From the NCBI GenBank assembly GCA_036245525.1, contig BTPG01000004.1, forward strand, positions 51,848,758 to 51,912,757: a stretch of DNA of 64,000 bases. The letters are read 5' to 3'. Made by a program: the position numbers and the translations under genes. This DNA is from Semisulcospira habei. Taxonomy: Eukaryota > Mollusca > Gastropoda > Semisulcospiridae. How positions within the stretch are numbered: the stretch's first letter is position 1; each line of letters starts with the position of its first letter. The notes beneath the pieces were generated by a model. That model worked only from the letters and a program-made list of their open reading frames with translations, did no database searches and was not told where the DNA came from. Positions 53,430 to 63,929 of the stretch are shown piece by piece.

Positions 53430-53629
53430 CTTTAGCCCATTCAGCCCTGACGCACTACAGCAGGAGATGGGTCGACCATGATAATTCAAGGGCAGTGCCA
53501 GATTAGCTTGGCACCGACAGGCGCCAAGCTAATCTGGCACTGCCCTTGAATTATCATGGTCGATCCATCTCCTGCAACTGGCGCATAGTCATTATTTGGG
53601 AAATACGGCCGTCAGGCTGAATGAGTTAA
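53430..53629. mobile_element. Family B element
   Basis: CTTTAGCCCATTCAGCCCTG to GGCTGAATGAGTTAA. The hairpin has GGGCAGTGCC/GGCACTGCCC, changed in both arms against the commoner GGGTAGTGCC/GGCACTACCC. Confidence 0.88.
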
Positions 53630-53777
53630 CGAAAACGGCAGCGACGATTACTGAAATATAACTCCGTGAGATCGGCTTCAGTTTCTCGAGCAGTATCATC
53701 ACTGGTCGTTGACTAACTCATTGCAGACCTGAGTAAACACGGCTGCAAATGCGACCAACAACAGGTATCCTTAAATA

Positions 53778-54290
53778 GCCCTTCAGATGCACAGTGCTCA
53801 TGATGATCTAATAATAATACCGGTATTACATGGACGCTTTTTCTCAATTTTTGGGAAATCGACTCAAAGCGCCGCGAACTGAAACCCAAACACGCACACT
53901 CACATGACAGACACAGATTTACTCTGAAGACAAACACAGTACAAGACAGACGAAGGTCAGCTCAGCTAGTTACGGAAATTTTTGATCGCTTGTATTTGAA
54001 ATTTGTAAAGTGGCCTGAAACCGGTACCAAAGTGTGGGGGGTGGGGGTGGGGGATGGGGGGGTGGGGGGGGGGGGGGGGGGGGGGGTGGGGGGTGGGAGG
54101 GGGTGGAAGAATCGGAGTACCCGGAGAAAGAACCCCCGACGGTCTGCCCGAATTAACGGTGACACCACTTACCAGAGGAGAAAAGTCCGACGCCGGAACC
54201 CGTTTTCGAACCTCGTACCTTTGGCATTGGTGGCAGGCGCCTTAACCACTGCGCCACGGACCGCCCCTATGCCTCTAGCAGATGGATTGC
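53778..54290 (-). mobile_element. SINE family 2 inserted into a family A hairpin
   Basis: The SINE (53809-54268, minus) has its A/B-box head at the right (CACTGCGCCACGGACCGCCC) and ATT-repeat tail at the left. It splits a family A hairpin: AGTGCTCATGATGATCTA lies to the left and CTATGCCTCTAGCAGATGG to the right. A G/C-rich run expands its body near 54036-54105. Confidence 0.82.
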
Positions 54291-54498
54291 CATTTGCTTG
54301 TTTGAGTGAGCTCAGTTGTTCGGTCAAGATGGGATCTCGAAAGCTCGGAAAGACCCACACGCGCTCCGCGGCCCCAGCCATCAGAAGCTTTCCCAGAGAT
54401 CCTTTTCGATATAGTGTCAATACTGGTTCTGGTTGACTATGGATCGCTCATATTTTTTCGAATCCGCGCAAGGTCCAGCGCCTTTCTTCACACCTCTC

Positions 54499-54560
54499 CC
54501 AATGCGCAAAAGGCCATCGGGCCGACGTCGGCCCGATGGCCGGCTTTCGCGCATTGGGCT
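54499..54560. repeat. Family I palindrome
   Basis: CCCAATGCGC, then GGCCATCGGGCCGACGTCGG and the complement to GCGCATTGGG; nearly perfect over 62 bp. Confidence 0.85.
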
Positions 54561-54958
54561 GCTATCGAAGCGATCGACTGTGTTGTGCCCTTGGATCAGG
54601 AAATTTTTACGATGCGAAAACGGGGATCTGTGAGGATTAGAACCTCATGCCTACTACGGGGCTGTCGGGGGTCATGGCGGGGGGGGGGGGGGGGGGAGGG
54701 GAGTGGGGTAGGAGTGGAGGGTGACGGAAGGGGATCGGGGGCTGGGGCCACTTCGCTGCATAAGAGAGAACTGAACATTTTGAGGACATCGTGAATCTAT
54801 AAACGTCCTGGATGGTGTAAGACGTCTGTATCGCGGCGACAGATTTCCTAGTTTGTCCCTCACCACAGGAAATGGATCGGCAACGACCACGGATGAAACC
54901 ACCGCAGACTGATTTAACTGACTCTTCAACACATTTAAATTATCCTCACTCTCGCCGA
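54561..54958. other. No gene; G run
   Basis: G run at 54678-54697. The 162-codon frame 54306-54794 (+) crosses the SINE, the palindrome and the G run. Confidence 0.5.
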
Positions 54959-55028
54959 CAAGAGGCATACAGATCCTCATGAGCCCCTGCGATCTGCATG
55001 GGCGCGGGATGATCCGTGTCTCGGCACG
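54959..55028. repeat. Family A hairpin, right arm worn
   Basis: CAAGAGGCATACAGATCCTC on the left; GGGATGATCCGTGTCTCGGC on the right. Confidence 0.65.
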
Positions 55029-55559
55029 CAGACGGACGCCGTTCTCAAACTGTGTCCTAGGATGTGGGAGAGAGACGACGCTGGGGCGAACGCGGCGGAA
55101 CTACAAGTAAGCAAAAGATTCTCGGACCGACGTCGGCCGCAGTTGGCCCGCGCACGAACGAGAGAGATGTCGGCCCGTCGACCTACTGCAAGTGAGAACA
55201 AAACTACAACATTAAGCCGATGGTGCTTGAGAATATTTTCCCAAACACTACGACAGGCGAAGAATTGATGACAGTGCAACAGGCGGCACGAAGCACGCTG
55301 GCCGAGTATTTAACACACCTGCACGTACACCGCGAAGTGTGTAAACTGAGGGGGGGGGGGGGGGGGGGGGAGGAGGGAGGTTCAGAATGGCGGCTTGTCG
55401 GGGTGAGAAAAAGAAGTTGAAATGTCGATTACCTGGTGTCTTCAGTCGTTAGGAAACAGCAAGGTACTTTCGTCACTTTGCAATCACTTATTGCGATAGA
55501 CAGAAAAGTATAGTTAAATAAAAACATTTGCTGAACTGATTTTTGGATTGCTTGCTGGA
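55029..55559. other. No gene; family I trace and G run
   Basis: CGGACCGACGTCGGCCGCAG at about 55114 and GTCGGCCCGTCG at about 55170 resemble family I arms. G run at 55350-55370. Confidence 0.45.
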
Positions 55560-55612
55560 TCGCTGGATTGATTGATTGATTGATTGATCGATCGAATGAT
55601 CGATCGATCGAT

Positions 55613-55652
<40 letters not shown>

Positions 55653-55690
55653 CGATCGATTGATTGATTGATCGATATATCGATTTCAAG
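55560..55690. repeat. GATT/GATC microsatellite
   Basis: GATT repeats with blocks of GATC. Confidence 0.9.
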
Positions 55691-56429
55691 ATTGAGTTAT
55701 TGGTTGCTTGATTTCTTGTGTGTTTGTTTGTTTTCTGTTTGTAAGCACACGGGTTCAGACACTGATTCTAGTTTCCTAAGCACACGTGTGCCAGCCTCTA
55801 AGTCTGAATACCAACAGCTTTAGGTGCACAATCCAAGTCAATGAAAAAGAACGCACGAAGTAAGTGCCAACAATTGAAAACAAATTTACACTACCTTCCC
55901 TTGCCAAACATATAGCGCCACCTTCGGGCGACACGCACTTTCTACCCCCCTAATCTCTCTTGTCTGGTCACGAAGCGGCTGCTGACTGTCCTCCCCTGGG
56001 TCGAGCTCCCGCCACAGAAAAGCGTCAACTCGAAGCATTGCGTCTCCGACGTGTGGTGAAGGTGGCACTCACTGAAACACTGGCCTACTTATTATCTGAA
56101 GAGACAGTACGCAAAAGCTATCGGGCCGTGATGCGTAAAGTACCTGAACAATACAATGAAAAGAACCATGTTACATCAAGTAGCAGGCATCAAAAGAGAA
56201 AAAAGGAAGATAATATAGTCATGGTCCACAATCATTGTGCAGCTGCATGCAAAATACAACTCACAGAAACCAAAAATAACAATAATAATAAATAATTGTC
56301 TTGACAAGACGAGTCATAACGATAATGTATATGGCGCCTAACCTAGTCAGGGCGAGGTGTCTCACACTAGGTAATGAAGAAAAATGGATATGGCGTGGAC
56401 AATAAATCACATTACAGTTAGCTCGCTCG
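55691..56429. other. No recognised feature
   Basis: The 111-codon frame at 55960 (+) is the best candidate but shows no domain, and ends in AAT repeats. Confidence 0.45.
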
Positions 56430-56586
<157 letters not shown>

Positions 56587-56744
56587 CAGAGAGCAGACGA
56601 GAGTAGAGAGACTGGAGATGATGGATGAGAGATGTTGAGTGTGAGGAGAGAGCGTGTGATGAGATAGAGACTGACGATGTACTGTGTTATTGAGAGAGAT
56701 GACGAGTTATTGAGATCAATTCACGAACGAGAGGAGACGAGACG

Positions 56745-56825
56745 AGACGAACGAAACTTTATTTTCCAAGGATTGAGATATTAGGCGCGCAGGCCTTTCT
56801 TACAATCTGTCCTTGCTAAGCTACT
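56745..56825 (-). mobile_element. LINE 3'-terminal fragment
   Basis: Minus strand: CCTTGGAAAATAAAGTTTCG then TCGTC repeats, the same layout as 10488 and 11889; adjacent sequence to 57130 may be its 3' UTR. Confidence 0.5.
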
Positions 56826-57406
56826 TTAAAAAAAGGAACACCAACCAAACAACAAAAAATAACTAATAATAAACGTCACACACACGCATACACACACGCA
56901 CACAGACACACATATAATATGTGCTCGTGCACATGCGCACTTTTGTACATACACATACACACGTACGTGCGGACATAATTATCTAACATATAAGTAGGTA
57001 TGATATTTTGTATACTATCAAAAACAAGTTAGAAAACGGAACAAACAATTTGGAGGCTAGATGGAGAAAAAAAATAGGAAAATAAACATGCTTAATCGAG
57101 AAACATAGAAGAGAGTAAGCTAGGTGTGCGAGAGAAGATAAAGAAGAGGAGAGAGAGAGAGAGAGAGTAGATGGAACAGTCGGTTTATCGTGGTAGCACT
57201 TTTTTCATAGGGCAGTTTGGAAAGCTATTACAGAAGCACTGTTGCGGACATCAGACTGCAGATGGTTCTAACAGTCTTACACAATGGACACAGCAGTTAC
57301 AGCGGCAAACAACAAAAACACAACAGCGACAACGAAAACAAAAGCAACACACAAGAATGTGATTAGTTCACATTCTAAAACCGTTCCCTTAGCACTGCGC
57401 TCAAGC
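56826..57406. other. Possible LINE 3' UTR, no gene
   Basis: CACACA-rich, AT-rich sequence resembling the 3' UTR near 10670-10900, and a short GA run at 57149-57167. Confidence 0.4.
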
Positions 57407-57475
57407 AGGATCAACCACTATAGGGCAGTGCGCCAAGATAATCAGGCACTGCACCTGATCAATAGTGGTCTATCC
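57407..57475. repeat. Single-copy hairpin, family C-like
   Basis: GGATCAACCACTATAGGGCA and CAATAGTGGTCTATCC form the stem; the core GTGCGCCAAGATAATCAGGCAC is different from other copies. Confidence 0.6.
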
Positions 57476-57696
57476 ATCTTCCATAAGAGGCAGTGAGAAG
57501 GAGAGAGACAATTACGCGCTGCTGCACAAAAGACTGCTAGCGCCGGACCACAAAAGCGAGGATGTTTCAAAATTGTAGCCGGCAAACATCGCATTCAGTA
57601 TCCAAACGGTTGTAAAACGTAATTCCACCTTTCAAGTTTCAGTCGCAGCGTTAACTCCACATGAGAGCCAAATATATATGAAACCGATTCTTGAAA

Positions 57697-57762
57697 GCAA
57701 GAGGCATAGATTCTCATGAGCCCCTGCGACCGCAAGGTCTCATGAGAATCTATGCCTCTTGC
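57697..57762. repeat. Family A hairpin
   Basis: GATTC/CCCCTGC subtype, two to three mismatches; right arm GCAAGGTCTC. Confidence 0.85.
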
Positions 57763-57868
57763 AGAAAACCGACGGACTTCCTCGACAATGAAAAACAACA
57801 GAAGGATAATTTGTGTCATGCGGACGACTCCCTCAGCCTGGGGTCAGCACTGAGGCTCATCATTGCAA

Positions 57869-57934
57869 GCAAGAGGTATAGATTCTCATGAGCCCCTGCG
57901 TTCGCAGGGGCCCATGAGAATCTATGCCTCTTGC
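57869..57934. repeat. Family A hairpin
   Basis: GGTATAG on the left; GGGGCCCATGAG on the right; two mismatches. Confidence 0.87.
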
Positions 57935-58600
57935 AGGCGGAAAAAGGACTTGCCTGGAAATGAAAAAAATAATCGGAGGATCTTTTTTCATGCGGCTTGA
58001 GAGATGGCCTTTCATTACGCAAAGATTGTTCTCTTTTAACGGGTGATGGGACAAACAGCATAGCAAACCTTAGAGAGGGAAGTAGTAGGAAGTTGGGGGT
58101 GGTATTTTCACTAGAAATACGAGTTGGTGGGTGGGAAGGGGCGGGTATGGGGTGGAGGTGGGGAGGGGTAAGGGAAACAAGAGAGAGATGATGAGGGTTT
58201 AAATCTTTAGCTCAAACAGAATTACCTGTCAACGTCAGTCCTGAAAGACTAGAAATACTACAGGAATCCGACAACCAAACTTCCGGAGGAGAGTTTGCAA
58301 GCAAAGACGAAATATTCCGAAGAAAGAGTGCACACTAAAAAAGGAATCTTGCTGACAGAGGGTACTTGGGAAGCACCGTGAGATAATGGGGTAGCAGGGA
58401 GGGTATTGTCTCCTCTGTTTTACGGGACTGTCAATTACCCAGTTTCAGACAGCCTGGGGCAAGGCTCGTGCCGACCTCCGACCCCCCCCCCCCCACCCCC
58501 CTCGTACCCCGACCCCCCCCCCCCTCCTTCCACCCACCCCATTTCCTTCAGCATGACCAGCAGCTAATCCCTCAAGTTCTTCAGCTCTCTCCTTCCATGT
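57935..58600. other. No gene; C-rich tracts
   Basis: C runs at 58481-58525 and a GGGG-rich stretch at 58130-58170. Confidence 0.5.
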
Positions 58601-58666
58601 GCAAGAGGCATAGATTCTCATGAGCCCCTGCGAATGCAGGGGCTCATGAGAATATATACCTCTTGC
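58601..58666. repeat. Family A hairpin
   Basis: Right arm GAATATATACC carries two changes without partners; the rest pairs. Confidence 0.87.
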
Positions 58667-58862
58667 TGGTGTATAGGTTGGGCATTTTACTCTGTGTCTC
58701 TCAGACTGAGGTGCTTTTTTAGGGTTATGGGGTCAAATCTGTGAGCATGCAAGCTCAGCAGCTGATTTCTTAGCACTGTTCTCCTCAGCTGGACATGCTG
58801 CCCCTGATCCGGCGTCTGAGGAAACAAGGGACACATCATCATGAAAACTGCCGTCACCAAAA

Positions 58863-58930
58863 TAATCACATGTCCTCATGAGTCCCCGTACATCTATGCC
58901 ACGGCTCATCGCAATCTATGCCTCTGGCAG
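58863..58930. repeat. Family A hairpin, worn
   Basis: CACATGTCCTCATGAGTCCC on the left; GGCTCATCGCAATCTATG on the right. Confidence 0.6.
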
Positions 58931-59415
58931 GTCGAACCCAGTGGGCGTTCTCTGCTAAATCTTGATCGAGTATCGCCGACTTAAAAACACAGGCGTAAAT
59001 CCTGCTGCTAAATGACAGCAATGGCCATCTTCCAGAAACGCACGAGGAGCTATGTCGCCTGATGACGGAACTATTTCGCTCTGGGATCGTCTTGGGACAT
59101 GGTATTCTCAGCGGACGAGCAATGAAGATCTATGCCTTCTACAGCGGGATCTCTTTGAGTCAATGTAGGGGTTGGCCTGGGACATTTTGTCCTCTGCTGG
59201 AGCGTGAAAACAAAAACAATTTCCTCCCAGTGTCCATAAACTGCCTGCAGTCCGCGCTGACGAGGGCCCTCGGCCGGCCTGACATAATAGCAAGGGACGC
59301 AATTAGCCATCCCATAATAAGTTTATGAGGCAGCGCCCTCTAGATCGAAAGCTTGCATCTTTCCATTCTATTTTACGTCCAGAGGGAGCGCGTTTTCAGC
59401 TATTTCCTAACGTCG
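58931..59415. other. No recognised feature
   Basis: No supported frame or hairpin. Confidence 0.5.
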
Positions 59416-59481
59416 GCAAGAGACATAATTTCTCATGGGTCCCTGCGACAGCAGGGACCCATGAGAAATTATGCCTCTTGC
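59416..59481. repeat. Family A hairpin with paired changes
   Basis: AATTTCTC and GGGTCCC differ from the consensus AGATTCTC and GAGCCCC, and both are matched on the opposite arm; one mismatch overall. Confidence 0.92.
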
Positions 59482-59865
59482 TTGCCGGATGGGTGTAATT
59501 TATTCTACACGTGTTCCTCACATGGTGAAAGTAGGCAAGTTCAGCTCGTGCAGTTTTCGTCAATAGTCGCCGGTCACAAGAGCGCGGTGACATTCTTTGC
59601 GACGAAGTCGAGCGTGCCGTGTGCGAGGGCGTTTACACTCGCCATTGATTCAAGTTGATGAAAAGTAGCGTCTGTTTCTTGCCTGTGGGTATCTGCGCGA
59701 AATATGGATGAGTTGGCAAACACTGAGCTACCGTGAGTCACACCAGTTTAGTCCTTCCGGACCGTCGCGCGCAGATCGTTAGATGACACAACAAATCGCA
59801 GAGAAGTATCAGAACGAGACTTGAGTTAGCAGCAGAGGAGATAAAAATGGAACAAAAATTGAAAT
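59482..59865. other. No recognised feature
   Basis: No supported frame or hairpin. Confidence 0.5.
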
Positions 59866-60214
59866 GACACCCGAGTCCGAAATAGCTCAGGCGGTTAAAC
59901 GTCTAAGCAGGAGAGCGAAGGGAATCGCCGGGTCGTGGGTTCGAATCCCCGTCCCGGCCCCGGTAGCTGGACTCACAATCCAGGGGGGGGGGGGGGGGGG
60001 GGGGGGGGAAACGGATTTGTTCAATAGCATGTCCGTTGAAAGGTCCTGGTAAATCAAAGTGGCACAGTTGGAGTGCCCCTGAGTTGATCAGTGTTCAGGT
60101 CGTACTCCATAGGCAATAGATTTCCCTGTCCCCCATAACCCGCCCGTCAGGGCCGTCCATGATCACCTCGGTGCTGTGGAAGTTAAACCCCGAACTAACC
60201 AACCAAACGACACC
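59866..60214 (+). mobile_element. SINE family 1, plus strand, with short target duplication
   Basis: Head GTCCGAAATAGCTCAGGCGG with B box GGTTCGAATCC; a G run of about 28 follows the head, then the conserved body and tail GTTAAACCCCGAACTAACCA. GACACC at 59866-59871 and 60209-60214 is the likely target duplication. Confidence 0.9.
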
Positions 60215-60275
60215 GATAACGAGCGGGCAACTGGAATGGCCCAAGAATAAGCGACATCTAGTGAACAAAGGTCCT

Positions 60276-60345
60276 CGGGCCCACGACGGCCGCAGTGGGC
60301 CCGCGCACGGCTGTGCGCGGGCCCACTGCGGCCGTCGTGGGCCCG
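60276..60345. repeat. Family I GC-rich palindrome
   Basis: CGGGCCCACGACGGCCGCAG continues to GGGCCCGCGCAC, loop GGCT, then an exact complement; 33-bp perfect arms. Flanked by AAGACGTTTTG. Confidence 0.9.
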
Positions 60346-60646
60346 AAGACGTTTTGGGGCACAGACCGGCTTAAAAGACTTTCCATAAAATTCCCCATTT
60401 CCTTGCATTGTTTCACATGAATCGAACGGCTCGCGTTTTGTAAACGCCTGCTTCCATAATAACATACGTGTTGTTGATGTTGTTATTGTTTTTTGTTTTG
60501 TTTGTTCACAAACTATTTTGCACTGGCATGCTGTTAACGTCGGCATTTTCAAGATTTTATTTTGTTTTTATTTTTGAAAAAAAAAAGTTATAGTGCACAG
60601 GGTGGCTCTGTTTTATTTATTTTATTTTTTTTTCTCTCCATCAGCC
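60346..60646. other. No recognised feature
   Basis: T-rich; no supported frame. Confidence 0.5.
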
Positions 60647-60696
60647 GCTCATGAACACGAACAAAAACCTGCTCATGAACACGAACAAAAACCTGC
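60647..60696. repeat. 24-bp direct duplication
   Basis: GCTCATGAACACGAACAAAA then ACCT, twice. Confidence 0.9.
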
Positions 60697-60719
60697 TAAC
60701 ATTAAAGACCAGCTAAAGA

Positions 60720-60775
60720 TGGATCGCGCATGACAGTGACAGTTTAAGGGTAATGCCAGATCAACTCGACACCTA
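60720..60775. repeat. Family C left arm only
   Basis: GGATCGCGCATGACAG then AGTTTAAGGGTAATGCCAGA; right arm missing. Confidence 0.55.
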
Positions 60776-61040
60776 TTTAAACCTGACTCCGTACAAATTC
60801 GATTTGACAGGCAGCGTTAATTGAAGTAGAGCGTACGTACATCATATGCCAGCAAAAAGCTCTCCATTTTAATTTACTGACGAGGAAAAAATAAAAGGTT
60901 ACGTTGTACGGGAACCCGTCCGAATGCAAACACAATTTACTTCAACATGAGAACTTTTGCCATCTCTAAATCTCCCTGAAACTCGTACACCGAACAACCA
61001 GAACCTACTTCAGCTGAGGAACACATGCACACTTGACGAA

Positions 61041-61106
61041 CAAGAGGCACAGATCATCATGAGCCCCCGCTTAGAGCGGGGGCTCATGAGGATCTATGCC
61101 TCTTGC
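61041..61106. repeat. Family A hairpin
   Basis: GATCA against GGATC and CACAG against CTATG are mismatched; the CCCCCGCT/AGCGGGGG top is perfect. Confidence 0.86.
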
Positions 61107-61865
61107 ATACATAAGTCGTTCACCACGCGAGCGTAAACTTAAGACCAGGCGAGTGAATTCAGAATGTCAAGTTGCGGCATTTTTAGACGGAATAGGGCGG
61201 TTTTTGTAAATCTAAAAATCCTTTTCCAATGCGAATTTGCTTCCTCGGCAAATATTGTTCACCGAGATTGCCCTCGAGGGCTGTTCAGCCAAAAGATCGT
61301 GGAATGGGCCCGGTTATTGGTTTTACAATTACGTTTCTCAAGGACCCTGAGCTGAAAAAGGGGGCTGCACCGACAGACTTTTGTAAGACGTGGCAAAAAG
61401 CAGAGTCAAATATCCTGCTTGATCTTCAAAAGGTCAACGCCAAAGTGCAGATGGCTTATTTTCGCTTCTATTTCACTCCACGCGCAGAGCAAAAAACTCC
61501 TCTTTTGCTCACTTGGCCGGTTATCCAGTTCCACTGAGCCGATTTACTGAGGGTGGTGTGGCTTCTCTTTCAAGATTTGAGTATCTCAGCAAATTCGCAA
61601 GTCAGACGGAGTCTCGGAAGCCCGTGAGTGAAAACACGTGACAAGATGGATTAAAAAAAAAAAAAAGTGACAAGATGGATAAAAATAAACAATATTAAAT
61701 AGCTCCAAGTCCCAATTCTGAACCATCCCACCTTTCTAAATATATCTGCGCGCTTTGACACGCGTGGTAGTGATAATGGCCTGGGGGCTTGGTAACTGTT
61801 TTTGGTCTGGCGCAGAAGGACATCATAACATTCGAGAACACATTTCACATTACCAGAGGACTGCG
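61107..61865. other. No recognised feature
   Basis: A 102-codon frame at 61229 (+) has no recognisable domain. TGACAAGATGGAT is duplicated around an A run at 61650-61664. Confidence 0.5.
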
Positions 61866-61985
61866 TGCTGGTCTGTGATTTTGGGTCTTTCGGCTTTGCA
61901 GAAAGAACATGTGTGTAGTGATCTGAGACTTTGTACTTAACGGCTGCAGTCTGTACGGTCTAAAATCCGAGACCTTGACACATAT
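61866..61985. repeat. Family H hairpin, enlarged
   Basis: GCGTGCTGGTCTGTGATTTT at the left; GGTCTAAAATCCGAGACC at the right, with about 80 bp between. Confidence 0.5.
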
Positions 61986-62096
61986 AAGTGGACGTTGTCG
62001 AGGATGGCCAGGCGTGTGTAGCTATTTTGCATTCACCAGATCTGAAAGCCTCGTCCATTGGCAAGAAGCCTTGATTCTCATGAGCTCCTAAAAGCA

Positions 62097-62185
62097 ACCC
62101 ATCTCTGACGACGATAGGCACAGATTCTAGTGAGCCCCTGACAGGGGCTCATGAGAATCTGTGCCTATTGTTGTCAGAGATGGGT
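62097..62185. repeat. Family A variant with extended stem
   Basis: The stem runs 44 bp per arm with four mismatches: ACCCATCTCTGAC outside ATAGGCACAGATTCT. The outer 13 bp are not family A sequence. Confidence 0.85.
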
Positions 62186-62555
62186 CACCGGCACTCATAG
62201 AAAGAACAGGTCGTCTTGGACAGGCAAAGGATCACGTGCATTATATTGAGAGAGTGGTCAGAGGAGCGGGAAATTGTCATCTGGTCTGCATGTGAAACAC
62301 ACCCGTGTGCAGTGTTCAGGAAATCCACTCGCTGGCCTGAAATTAATATAAAGACCTCAACAGACAATGGACTTCATCTTGACGAACAGCACGCTGATAC
62401 GGAGGGAAACAAACATTTGTAAGCAATTGAAAAACAGCGTTGATAGGTTTGGACAATGAATGGAGTAGAATTTTGGGTACATCTATTTGGCACTACGAAA
62501 CAGACGATTGCCCATTCACTTCTGGCACACCAAAACAAATATATCGATCGATAAC
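62186..62555. other. No recognised feature
   Basis: No supported frame or hairpin. Confidence 0.5.
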
Positions 62556-62769
62556 TTAACCCATTCAGCCCTGACGCACTACAGCAGGAGATGGGTCGGC
62601 CATGATAATTCAAGGGTAGAGCCAGATTAGCTTGGCGCCGACAGGCGCCAAGCTAATCTGGCTCCACCCTTGAATTATCATGGTCGATCCATCTCCTGCA
62701 ACTAGTGCATAGTCGTTAGATGACGCCTCCAAAATTTGGGAAATACATGCGTCGGGCTGAATGAGTGAA
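62556..62769. mobile_element. Family B element, full length
   Basis: TTAACCCATTCAGCCCTGAC to GGGCTGAATGAGTGAA, 214 bp. GAGCC/GGCTC replaces GTGCC/GGCAC on both arms of the hairpin. Confidence 0.9.
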
Positions 62770-63031
62770 CCCCTTTACTGCCAAAACACGACGTACACTA
62801 CGTAATTTCAAGAGGCATAGATCCTCATGCGCCTGTTTCTGACTACAGTTTGTATCCCATGGTCCTTGGACAGCTGGAGCTCTTTCCCAGTAAACAGAGG
62901 TCCGTGGGCCCACGACGGCCGCGATGGCTGCGGCCGCCGAGGGCCCGAAGATGTTTTGCTATAGGGGGTGGCGTTGAATTCAACAAATATTACAGAAACA
63001 CAGTCTACGACCACTGTAGTGAAGGGATTAA
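62766..63031. mobile_element. Family A element with a nested family I hairpin
   Basis: Begins at the shared TGAACCCCTTTACTGCC, has only the left hairpin arm (CAAGAGGCATAGATCCTC at 62811), then the long arm ending GTAGTGAAGGGATTAA. A family I palindrome (about 62898-62946, GGGCCCACGACGGCCGC) interrupts the long arm. Confidence 0.82.
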
Positions 63032-63082
63032 ACGATTCAAATGACTCAGAAACGCTAAAGTGTATGTCTTTTGATATTTAAC

Positions 63083-63090
63083 TTTTTTTT

Positions 63091-63152
<62 letters not shown>

Positions 63153-63166
63153 GGGGCTGGGGGGAA
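63083..63166. repeat. Poly-T then poly-G tract
   Basis: About 49 T with one C, then about 26 G. Confidence 0.9.
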
Positions 63167-63417
63167 TTTTCCTTATAACATTGGACGGTGTTTCCGGCAC
63201 AAGATCCAAGTGTGCCCACCTACGCTCCAAGCCTCTCCCCTCCACCGCCATCCACCCATCCCTAATATAGCCCAGCAGGGTCTAATACTGCTGTTCACGA
63301 TCGTCTGATCTCAACGTAATGATCACGCCAGCAGCGCCGGTACCATTACATCAGCCTCAGTTGACACATTGACAGCTTAACTACTACTGTATCGCTTCTA
63401 ATTTCCTCTGGTGCCAG

Positions 63418-63420
<3 letters not shown>

Positions 63421-63500
<80 letters not shown>
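63421..63500. repeat. CA microsatellite
   Basis: Forty AC units. Confidence 0.95.
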
Positions 63501-63503
<3 letters not shown>

Positions 63504-63597
63504 ATAAAAATGTTATGCATTGCTGTTCTGAAAGAAACGATTTCTATTAATACGCAGGTCAAGTCACTAGGCACTAAAATACAACGTACGCATTTGA

Positions 63598-63852
63598 TTA
63601 ACCCATTCAGCCCTGACGCACTACAGCAGGAGATGAGTCGACCATGATAATTCAAGGGTAGTGCCAGATTAACTTGGCGCCTGTTGATGGATCGACCATG
63701 ATAATTCAAGGGCAGTGCCAGATTAGCTTGCCAAGCTAAACTGGCACTGCCCTTGAATTATCATGGTCGATCCATCTCCTGCAACTGGTGCATAGTCACT
63801 AGATGACACCTCCAAAATTTTGGAACGACTGCCGTCGGGCTGAATGAGTTAA
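63598..63852. mobile_element. Family B element with duplicated left arm
   Basis: TTAACCCATTCAGCCCTGAC to GGGCTGAATGAGTTAA, 255 bp. The segment GATCGACCATGATAATTCAA...TTAGCTTG occurs twice before a single right arm. Confidence 0.88.
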
Positions 63853-63929
63853 TTTTTTTCTGGCTTCCAAGACTCCGTGTGCAGACTTCAACCAATTTAG
63901 GGTTAGGGTTATTATAATTATAATTATAA

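Noticed and set aside
54306..54794. 162-codon open frame on the plus strand
   Set aside because: Crosses the family I palindrome and a poly-G run.
55960..56295. Plus-strand frame of 111 codons ending in Asn repeats
   Set aside because: No family recognised, and the end is an AAT microsatellite. Kept only as an unsupported candidate in the gap entry.
59880..59960. Possible tRNA gene (TAGCTCAGGCGG, GGTTCGAATCC)
   Set aside because: No matching acceptor stem, and the same head recurs at the start of dispersed copies with a common body and tail: a SINE.
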